Part shown: positions 20,041-25,179 of the stretch, piece after piece
How the letters are laid out: each line of letters begins with the position of its first letter
How positions within the stretch are numbered: position 1 is the first letter of the stretch
Virus record (IMG/VR): IMGVR_UViG_3300030329_003670
Location: 1-25,179 of that record
Direction: 5' to 3' (one strand)
DNA: 25,179 nt
Source of the DNA: a virus
Notes under the pieces: generated by a model
Databases searched by the model: none
Told to the model about the DNA's origin: nothing
Seen by the model: the letters and a program-made list of their open reading frames with translations, nothing else
Position numbers and translations under genes: made by a program

Positions 20041-20575
20041 GACATACCCTGTCCTACCTGAGCAAGACGGGATGGTTGCGCAACTGGTAAACACCATCCA
20101 AGAGTACTCCCAATATAAGGATGCCTTGGAAGGCGCGAAGAATCAACTAACAGCAATAGCAAAACCCGCGTTTAACAAAGCGAACGCTGGCAAGGCAGAC
20201 CCATCGACAGGAATCATTGCCAAAGGGGACGGGAAAGAGGTGCTAGTGTCAGTCACATCCTACTACTCAGGCGTAAGTGATCCTGCTGTTTTGGAGGCGG
20301 TTGCTCCGGGCTTAAGCGACAGCTTTAATCGCAAGTACAGTATCACTATCAAGAGTGACAAGCTCCCGAAGCACAGCGAGGAGGGGCTACTGTCTGACTT
20401 GGTTGAGCTATTCAACAGGTACGGCGCAACTGATGCGCTTGAGGTTAAAGATAGTTACGTACCCAAGGAAGGGTTTCACACGTCGAGACACGTTTCGTTA
20501 ACAGAAGAGCAGAACAATAGGCTAGACGCGCTGGCCAAGTGCAGGGTTGCAGTCAAAGTGAAAGGGCGGAAGTGA
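19946..20575 (+). CDS. Hypothetical 209-residue protein with Thr-repeat start
   Basis: The N-terminus is MSTTTTTKKPTSLDSILG from ACA repeats (19952-19966). Then come YPVLPEQDGMVAQLVNTIQE, an Ala/Asn-rich helix and a beta-rich C-terminal half (EVLVSVTSYYSGVSDPAVLE, then SITIKSDKLPKHSEEG). No family was recognised. The first gene with the same start pattern is the AAA+ ATPase, which hints at shared translational control. Confidence 0.7.
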   Translation: MSTTTTTKKPTSLDSILGTIKKNAPPKTASGKTYPVLPEQDGMVAQLVNTIQEYSQYKDALEGAKNQLTAIAKPAFNKANAGKADPSTGIIAKGDGKEVLVSVTSYYSGVSDPAVLEAVAPGLSDSFNRKYSITIKSDKLPKHSEEGLLSDLVELFNRYGATDALEVKDSYVPKEGFHTSRHVSLTEEQNNRLDALAKCRVAVKVKGRK

Positions 20576-20578
20576 CCC

Positions 20579-20836
20579 GTGCAACAAGCAAAGTATTTGA
20601 ATGACCTGCTGTGCGAGTGCGCACCAGAGAACGGATTCGCTCAGGAAGCTATAGAGTTTGCTGTACTGAGCGGTAGCATACTGCTGTCTTTTGACATGGA
20701 GACAGACACGTATCAGATAATGAGAATGTACGACGATATCATTGACAGGTTCAGGGAGGTCAGGACTCGTGAGTGCATCTCAGTAGCGAACAGGTACAAG
20801 TCAGTCGCTTGTGCTGAAGAGGTATCGGTTGATTAG
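20579..20836 (+). CDS. Hypothetical 85-residue protein
   Basis: GTG 20579, four bases after the upstream stop. The product is acidic with two cysteines near the start (LLCECAPENGFAQEAIEFAV) and a central DTYQIMRMYDDIIDRFREV. Function unknown. Confidence 0.6.
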   Translation: MQQAKYLNDLLCECAPENGFAQEAIEFAVLSGSILLSFDMETDTYQIMRMYDDIIDRFREVRTRECISVANRYKSVACAEEVSVD

Positions 20837-21107
20837 TGATGCGCTTGAGGACTTCCCTGACTCGATGGTTCTCGTTGGGCAACGGTTCGGCGAAAGCTAT
20901 CATCGCATCGTCTGTCAGCAGCGTGTCTTGCAATTCAAACCGCAGGCTTACTACAAGCCAGACTGGGAACCTTACCCGATTGGGGTGGTGCTGCCTCGGT
21001 GCGAGTTGCAAGGCATAGCTGACCGATACTATGACCACAACCAAGTATACATAAACAACACCATTAAAATATATGAACGTAACACCAGAGATGAGTCAGC
21101 TACCTAA
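20811..21107 (+). CDS. Hypothetical 98-residue protein
   Basis: GTG 20811 overlaps the gene upstream by 26 bases. Aromatic residues are frequent (KPQAYYKPDWEPYPIGVVLP) and the end overlaps the next gene by 35 bases. No family was recognised. Confidence 0.5.
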   Translation: MLKRYRLISDALEDFPDSMVLVGQRFGESYHRIVCQQRVLQFKPQAYYKPDWEPYPIGVVLPRCELQGIADRYYDHNQVYINNTIKIYERNTRDESAT

Positions 21108-21477
21108 CAGGGTGGCAGATAAGATGAGAGAGGACAGGTCGAATCGGGTCATGGGAACAGAGAACTATTGGGTGCATCTGTTAGGTCTGAAGTACACCGA
21201 CGGAGTGAAGGCGCACGCCGAGCTGGCGGAGGCATGGTGGTTGATTGATGCAGTCGCGAGCTACCAAATAGAAGTTAAGAGACACGAGGTCAAGCACAGG
21301 TGGTGGATGGTGTGGAAGCTCAAGGTTAAGAAGGATGGGTCAGCTACCCTCACCGCCAGATCGGACACGGGCGAACGTCCATTCATCACGCAAAAGATGG
21401 AGTTCACTACGCACCCTGAAGGTGAGTGGGATTTCTGGCAGGAAGGCAACGTCTTGATTATACCGGAGGAACACTGA
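21073..21477 (+). CDS. DUF6876-like phage protein
   Basis: Encodes 134 residues. The pattern GTENYWVHLLGLKYTDGVKA, AELAEAWWLIDAVASYQIEV, WMVWKLKVKKDGSATLTAR and FTTHPEGEWDFWQEGNVLII is that of the DUF6876 family, found in phages, plasmids and mobile elements. Its function is not established. It overlaps the previous gene by 35 bases and touches the next start. Confidence 0.75.
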   Translation: MNVTPEMSQLPNRVADKMREDRSNRVMGTENYWVHLLGLKYTDGVKAHAELAEAWWLIDAVASYQIEVKRHEVKHRWWMVWKLKVKKDGSATLTARSDTGERPFITQKMEFTTHPEGEWDFWQEGNVLIIPEEH

Positions 21478-21752
21478 TGGTAAATTCCTTTGAAGAGTTC
21501 CTAGATGAAAGGGGTTTCGGGGAGAAGGACATACGGATGGTGTCAAGAAACACATATAAATACACAAACTGTGGGGCTTTCTGCTTGCGGGAGAAAGATG
21601 GCGTAGTTGTAGGCTCAATTGTGGAGGGCGCACAGTGCGGGACAGAAAACCACAAGTTAACGTACCCGTTCAGTCTGGACGACTTCTATGCTGCCTTATC
21701 GAAGGTGGAAGTTGAAGCCGATCAAATATGGAATGAAGTGAACAATGAATAA
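21477..21752 (+). CDS. Hypothetical 91-residue protein
   Basis: ATG 21477 uses the last base of the previous stop (TGATG). The product has two cysteines (CGAFCLREKDG) and an acidic C-terminus (EVEADQIWNEVNNE). No family was recognised. Confidence 0.6.
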   Translation: MVNSFEEFLDERGFGEKDIRMVSRNTYKYTNCGAFCLREKDGVVVGSIVEGAQCGTENHKLTYPFSLDDFYAALSKVEVEADQIWNEVNNE

Positions 21753-21769
21753 ATAACATAGACACTAAA

Positions 21770-21967
21770 ATGAAAAACATAAAAGTAATAACAGTCAGCG
21801 AGCGGATTCACAAACGACTCAGGCGTTACTGCCAAGAGCGCGGGTTGAAAGTTGGGGCGTGTGCAGATGAGATGATAAGCTATGCGCTGGATGTAATGCC
21901 TTCGAGTATGACGTTCAAGTCAAGGTCGTATTTCATGGGGAGTCGAAGTGATGAGAACAAACGATAA
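21770..21967 (+). CDS. Ribbon-helix-helix-like small protein
   Basis: The start KNIKVITVSERIHKRLRRYC followed by RGLKVGACADEMISYALDV fits a ribbon-helix-helix: a short beta strand, helix, turn, helix. Such proteins are usually repressors or antitoxins. No toxin gene is obvious beside it, so a phage transcription regulator is the better guess. Confidence 0.55.
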   Translation: MKNIKVITVSERIHKRLRRYCQERGLKVGACADEMISYALDVMPSSMTFKSRSYFMGSRSDENKR

Positions 21968-22181
21968 CCAAAGAAGGGCGGAGGCTGCTGAGATAGCGAT
22001 GTGCGCTTATGTCGAAGACAGCGGCAACGAATGGGGCGAAGACAATAGAGAAGAACTTATGTCTGATTTAGTCGCAGACCTTGGCCACCTTGCTGATGTT
22101 TACGAAGTGGACATTGGAACCATAGTTGACATCGGTATTGAACACTACAGAAAGGAGAAGGATTGTGGTCATGGGACATAG
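21951..22181 (+). CDS. Hypothetical 76-residue acidic protein
   Basis: ATG 21951 overlaps the previous gene; GTG 21948 is the alternative. Acidic and helical, with AEAAEIAMCAYVEDSGNEW and DLVADLGHLADVYEVD. It follows the ribbon-helix-helix gene and could be its partner, though this is only positional. Function unknown. Confidence 0.6.
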   Translation: MRTNDNQRRAEAAEIAMCAYVEDSGNEWGEDNREELMSDLVADLGHLADVYEVDIGTIVDIGIEHYRKEKDCGHGT

Positions 22182-22347
22182 CAATGAATATGACGACAAG
22201 AGTAGGGCAGGGTTGGTAAAGCCGGGGCTTGGAGGAGTTATAGCGTCCCATTGCGGAGCGTTCAAAAACTCAGGGCGACATGGCTTTGGTAAGCACACCA
22301 AGGGAAAGGTATCTCCTTACAACAAACCAAAGAGAAGAAAGAAATGA
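22171..22347 (+). CDS. Hypothetical 58-residue basic protein
   Basis: Rich in Gly, Lys and His (GLVKPGLGGVIASHCGAFK, then KHTKGKVSPYNKPKRRKK). Probably binds nucleic acid or ribosomes through its basic end. Overlaps both neighbours by a few bases. Function unknown. Confidence 0.55.
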   Translation: MGHSNEYDDKSRAGLVKPGLGGVIASHCGAFKNSGRHGFGKHTKGKVSPYNKPKRRKK

Positions 22348-22760
22348 ATAATAAACTGTACCATTACAAAGCACGTATAACGCGAGTGGTCGATGGAGAC
22401 ACGGTGGACGCAACCATAGATCTAGGCTTCGACCTCCACTCTCACCAAAGGATCAGGCTGTTTGGAATCAATGCGCCTGAAACCAGAACAAGGGATAAGC
22501 AAGAGAAGAAGGCGGGTCTTGCATCCAAGGCAAGGTTAAAGGAACTGCTAAAGCAAAACAAAAATAATTGCATAGTGAAAACTCAACTGGACAGGAAGGG
22601 GAAGTTCGGTCGCCTGTTGGGTACTCTTTACGTGGACGCGGTGATGGATGGGAATGCTGATCCTGTTGTAGCCGTTGATCCTGTTTCGCTTAAGCCTATT
22701 GAGACAAACATAAATGAGCTACTCGTAATGGAGGGTCACGCATATGAGTACAAGCCTTGA
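22344..22760 (+). CDS. Staphylococcal-nuclease-like (SNase) protein
   Basis: Encodes 138 residues. The SNase core is clear: RVVDGDTVDATIDLGFD (Asp and Thr binding Ca2+), IRLFGINAPETR with Arg 38 and Glu 46, then DRKGKFGRLLGTLY with Arg 90, and NELLVMEGHAYEY at the end. These are the equivalents of the catalytic Arg-Glu-Arg set. It lacks a signal peptide, so it should act in the cytoplasm, perhaps in host DNA or RNA degradation. It overlaps the next gene by 17 bases. Confidence 0.85.
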   Translation: MNNKLYHYKARITRVVDGDTVDATIDLGFDLHSHQRIRLFGINAPETRTRDKQEKKAGLASKARLKELLKQNKNNCIVKTQLDRKGKFGRLLGTLYVDAVMDGNADPVVAVDPVSLKPIETNINELLVMEGHAYEYKP

Positions 22761-23460
22761 CCCAAGCGTCCAACTAGCACGTCAGTTTTGGAACCTGAAA
22801 CCCATTACATACCCTGCTCGCCCCGTTAACGGTGGGCCGCTGGACAAGATGGCTCGAAAGGTAAATACGGGTTGGTACTATGAGCCTAAGTTTAACGGGT
22901 GGCGAACGCTTATTCATCTACCAACCGGGACTTTGTTCAACCGAAAGGGAGGGCGGGTGGCTTGGGCGGAATGGGAAGAAGCGATTCAGGAGGCAAGACG
23001 TGTTGTTAGTAGTCCGAGTATAGAGTGGATTGACTGCGAAGCAATAGGAAGGAGACTGGCCTGTAAAAACAAGGGCGTGATGCCAACTAACCAAGGCATC
23101 CAAGGCATACACAGAGGCACGTTGGTGATACTGGATATACCAGAAGTCAAAGGGAGTGACGGCCTTTCGTATGTGGAGCGGGTCAAGCTGATGAAATCTC
23201 TTGATGTTCCTACGCTGCACTTTCCCGTTAAGGGATGCGAGAGCGAGAGAGAAGATCGCAAGTTGTTCTTAGCCCCTAGGCTATGCGGCGAACAGTACGC
23301 CGGTAGAATGTGGGATAGGTTGCAGGAGTATAACAAAGAAGCTGGGTTTGATTACTACGAAGGGTTCGTAGCCAAGCACGGCGAGAGTGAGTACCCAATA
23401 CAGTTGGAGTCACCCTCACAATGCACGTCGTTCTGGCAAAAGCACAGGTGGGAATACTAA
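22744..23460 (+). CDS. ATP-dependent ligase-like nucleotidyltransferase
   Basis: Encodes 238 residues, close to a minimal nucleotidyltransferase domain. Motif I is YYEPKFNGWR with Lys 49 as the likely nucleotide-accepting residue and Arg 54; Asn replaces the usual Asp of KxDG. Motif III region WIDCEAIGRR (Glu 99), motif IV YYEGFVAK (Glu 206, Lys 211) and motif V QKHRWEY (Lys 233) follow. There is no separate OB domain. It may seal DNA or RNA nicks or act as a capping-type enzyme; the substrate cannot be told from sequence. Confidence 0.65.
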   Translation: MSTSLDPSVQLARQFWNLKPITYPARPVNGGPLDKMARKVNTGWYYEPKFNGWRTLIHLPTGTLFNRKGGRVAWAEWEEAIQEARRVVSSPSIEWIDCEAIGRRLACKNKGVMPTNQGIQGIHRGTLVILDIPEVKGSDGLSYVERVKLMKSLDVPTLHFPVKGCESEREDRKLFLAPRLCGEQYAGRMWDRLQEYNKEAGFDYYEGFVAKHGESEYPIQLESPSQCTSFWQKHRWEY

Positions 23461-23461
23461 A

Positions 23462-23803
23462 ATGAAAACAATAACAATAATAGCGATAACGCTACTAACT
23501 AGTCTGCTGTTTGTAGACAAGGGCGGAAACACCACAGCCTCATGGTATGGAGAAAAGTACAGGGGCAGGCCGACGGCATCGGGTGAACCCTTTAATCCCG
23601 ACGAGTTAACAGCAGCTATGTGGGATGTGCCTTTCGGTACTAGGTTTCGCGTACACTATAAGAATAAGTTTGTAGTGGTGCGGATCAATGATCGTGGGCC
23701 AGCCAAGAGGCTGAAGAGAGGGATCGACCTGTCGAAGGAAGCCTTTAGCAGGTTGGCCCCAACTAGTAAGGGACTAATAAACGTAAGACTGGAAAAGCTA
23801 TGA
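23462..23803 (+). CDS. Exported RlpA-like double-psi beta-barrel protein
   Basis: ATG 23462 starts a signal peptide (MKTITIIAITLLTSLLF). The rest is the RlpA-like barrel: TASWYGEKYRGRPTASGEPF, LTAAMWDVPFGTRFRVHYK, VVVRINDRGPAKRLKRGIDL, SKEAFSRLAP and KGLINVRL. RlpA proteins cleave naked glycan strands in the periplasm. With no endolysin near the spanins, this could be the phage murein enzyme, or it could act in infection or septation. No C-terminal SPOR domain is present. Confidence 0.85.
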   Translation: MKTITIIAITLLTSLLFVDKGGNTTASWYGEKYRGRPTASGEPFNPDELTAAMWDVPFGTRFRVHYKNKFVVVRINDRGPAKRLKRGIDLSKEAFSRLAPTSKGLINVRLEKL

Positions 23804-24063
23804 AGATACCGCAAAGTAAATACTGGTTTACGATAGAGACAGTGGTTGAAACAAACTACTCAATCGTAGCCAATGACATAGACGAAGCAACCAAGAGGGT
23901 GAAGTCACTTCAAGATCATGGGGTTGTCGGAGACCACGGTGTCTTGTGGGACAACGTAATGTCCTTGCGTGAAGCTGACGAGATAAAGGACAAGTGGTTG
24001 TTGCAGGAGGAAGGCAACCAGATATTAGAAGAGAGAGTAGCTAATATTTCAAAGCACATATGA
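23800..24063 (+). CDS. Hypothetical 87-residue protein
   Basis: ATGA overlap with the RlpA-like gene. The N-terminal half is beta-rich (KYWFTIETVVETNYSIVA); the rest is acidic and helical (LREADEIKDKWLLQEEG). No family was recognised. Confidence 0.6.
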   Translation: MKIPQSKYWFTIETVVETNYSIVANDIDEATKRVKSLQDHGVVGDHGVLWDNVMSLREADEIKDKWLLQEEGNQILEERVANISKHI

Positions 24064-24230
24064 GCGCAATCAACAGGAAAAGAACATCCGAGATCGCCCT
24101 TGGTGTGAGCCGAGCGCACAAGTTTACACGAGTGTCGAAGGGCTTTCTCGATCAGATGGAGGCCGAACATATTATGAACGTCCAACGCACAGTCCGCGCC
24201 TTGCCATCAAAGGGGAAGACAATCAAGTGA
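24060..24230 (+). CDS. Hypothetical 56-residue basic protein
   Basis: ATGA overlap with the previous stop. The product is basic (MSAINRKRTSEIALGVSRA, then TVRALPSKGKTIK). Its stop overlaps the GTG of the zinc-finger gene. Function unknown. Confidence 0.6.
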   Translation: MSAINRKRTSEIALGVSRAHKFTRVSKGFLDQMEAEHIMNVQRTVRALPSKGKTIK

Positions 24231-25144
24231 GAAAGAGAAAGTCTCTTCCAATCAAAACCTGTGAGTGGTGCGAAAAGGAATACCAAACAACAAGGGGCGG
24301 AGGGTCGGTCAAGCAGAGAAAGTTTTGTGGGGCAAAATGCAGAGACCAGTCTTATAAGTTTAACAGAACAGCTATAAGTCGGGTGGTAAATGTAAAGACT
24401 AAGAGAGAGGCAGATGCGGCTAGGTCAACCCAAGTGGAATGCGGCAACCCTGAGTGTGATAATGTTTTCAGGTTTTATAGGCATCAAAAATATTGCAGCA
24501 AGAAATGTGCGATGCGCCGGTTTGAAATAGACAACCCCCACCGTCAGCTTAATAAAAAGAAACCATGCCATTGGTGCGGAGGGAAGATACCTTCAGGCGG
24601 GAGGACTAACCGTCTGCGTAAATACTGTTCAGTCGAGTGCGGTTCTAAAGGAAAGCAAAGAGATGGCATTAAGGTTCCGGCAAAAAAAAGCTGCGTCTGG
24701 TGCGGCGTAAAGTTTATCCCGGCTCCTAAAGCAGGAATGAAGGGGTGTTGCAGCGATGAATGCACAAGGCTTGTGAGGAACCGTCGGCTCAGTGCAAATA
24801 CTACTCGTAAAAAAATAAAGAAACTAACTGATTTAGGGTATGATGTGGACGGTCAGGGGATGATAGCCAAAGAGTGCAAGGAGTGTGGCACTAAGTTTAA
24901 AGCCAGACGAACATATGATCTTTACTGCTCTAAAGTTTGCCAGACTAGGTATCACATCAGCCAGAGCAGTGACTCAGATTACTATTACAGGGATCTGCTA
25001 TCTCGTATCTCAACAGGAGAACGGGGAAAACATATTATAGATGTTCCATTAGAATTTTGGTCTGACGATTTGGTTCAGGCCAAGAAGGCAGAGGTTCGCC
25101 TTAGAAGAGCCTTGTTACAACAACAACAACAACAGAAAGGATAA
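24227..25144 (+). CDS. Protein with five tandem zinc-binding modules
   Basis: Encodes 305 residues. Five Cys modules of the C-x2-C ... C-x3-C kind follow one another: CEWC/FCGAKC, CGNPEC/YCSKKC, CHWC/YCSVEC, CVWC/CCSDEC and CKEC/YCSKVC, each about 35-45 residues apart with basic links. The last 60 residues are a basic, Gln-rich tail (QQQQQQKG). The arrangement suggests binding to DNA or RNA. Starts at GTG 24227 by GTGA overlap. No enzyme domain is visible. Confidence 0.8.
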   Translation: MRKRKSLPIKTCEWCEKEYQTTRGGGSVKQRKFCGAKCRDQSYKFNRTAISRVVNVKTKREADAARSTQVECGNPECDNVFRFYRHQKYCSKKCAMRRFEIDNPHRQLNKKKPCHWCGGKIPSGGRTNRLRKYCSVECGSKGKQRDGIKVPAKKSCVWCGVKFIPAPKAGMKGCCSDECTRLVRNRRLSANTTRKKIKKLTDLGYDVDGQGMIAKECKECGTKFKARRTYDLYCSKVCQTRYHISQSSDSDYYYRDLLSRISTGERGKHIIDVPLEFWSDDLVQAKKAEVRLRRALLQQQQQQKG

Positions 25145-25149
25145 GTAAC

Positions 25150-25179
25150 GTGTTCAGTAAAGCAGAAAGAGTAGAGAAC
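25150..25179 (+). CDS. Start of a gene running off the window
   Basis: GTG 25150 follows AGAAAGGATAAG and opens VFSKAERVEN, with no stop before the edge. Only ten residues are visible, so no function can be given. Confidence 0.4.
   Translation, partial: MFSKAERVEN

Noticed and set aside
1-25179. CRISPR arrays, insertion sequences, integrase and tRNA genes
   Set aside because: No regularly spaced repeats, transposase or integrase motifs, or GGTTCGA-type tRNA arms were found on either strand.

Overview
This window is part of a tailed double-stranded DNA phage genome. It has dozens of short, tightly packed genes, almost all on the + strand, often joined by ATGA or GTGA overlaps. It carries a replication and recombination set (SSB, replicative helicase, initiator, nucleases, HU-like protein) and a lysis cassette with holin-like proteins and a nested spanin pair. 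The lipobox-type outer spanin, the RlpA-like exported protein and an ArfA-like peptide point to a Gram-negative, probably proteobacterial, host; this is inference. No capsid, terminase, DNA polymerase, integrase or tRNA gene is visible, so the structural genes probably lie outside the window, most likely to the left.

Layout. 1-2.6 kb: end of the late region, with small membrane proteins, a miniature MscS-like channel protein, two holin-like proteins and an overlapping i-spanin/o-spanin pair. 2.6-5.7 kb: a PD-(D/E)XK nuclease, then a good sigma70-like promoter, an excisionase-type HTH protein and a recombination block (ETSAIGR-motif protein, an Fe-S RecB/Cas4-type nuclease split over two frames, SSB, a Holliday-junction-resolvase-like nuclease). 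5.8-10.6 kb: small genes, then the replication module: a winged-helix initiator with five 17-bp iterons inside its own gene, a DnaB-type helicase, an Nmad1-like protein, small zinc-ribbon proteins and an HU-like protein that may need a -1 frameshift. 10.57-11.22 kb: the only minus-strand genes.

11.22-12.25 kb: a gene-free kilobase full of hairpins, with one H-type pseudoknot, read here as a large structured non-coding RNA. After one gene comes a second compact structured element (12.78-12.93 kb) that ends at the ribosome binding site of the next gene. 12.9-15.3 kb: small accessory genes, one of them frameshifted, and a 35-bp direct repeat. 15.3-18.0 kb: a MoxR/CobS-like AAA+ ATPase and a VWA/CobT-like protein. 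18.0-22.3 kb: a long run of small unknown genes, including an ArfA-like ribosome-rescue peptide and a DUF6876-like protein. 22.3-25.2 kb: an SNase-like nuclease, a ligase-like nucleotidyltransferase, an RlpA-like exported protein and a protein with five tandem zinc-binding modules.

The strongest candidates for undescribed biology are the two structured RNAs, the iteron origin, the A7 slippery site linked to the HU-like domain, the mini-MscS gene and the phage MoxR-VWA pair. At least two genes need a -1 shift to be read through. A homopolymer deletion in the assembly is a real alternative to programmed frameshifting in each case.
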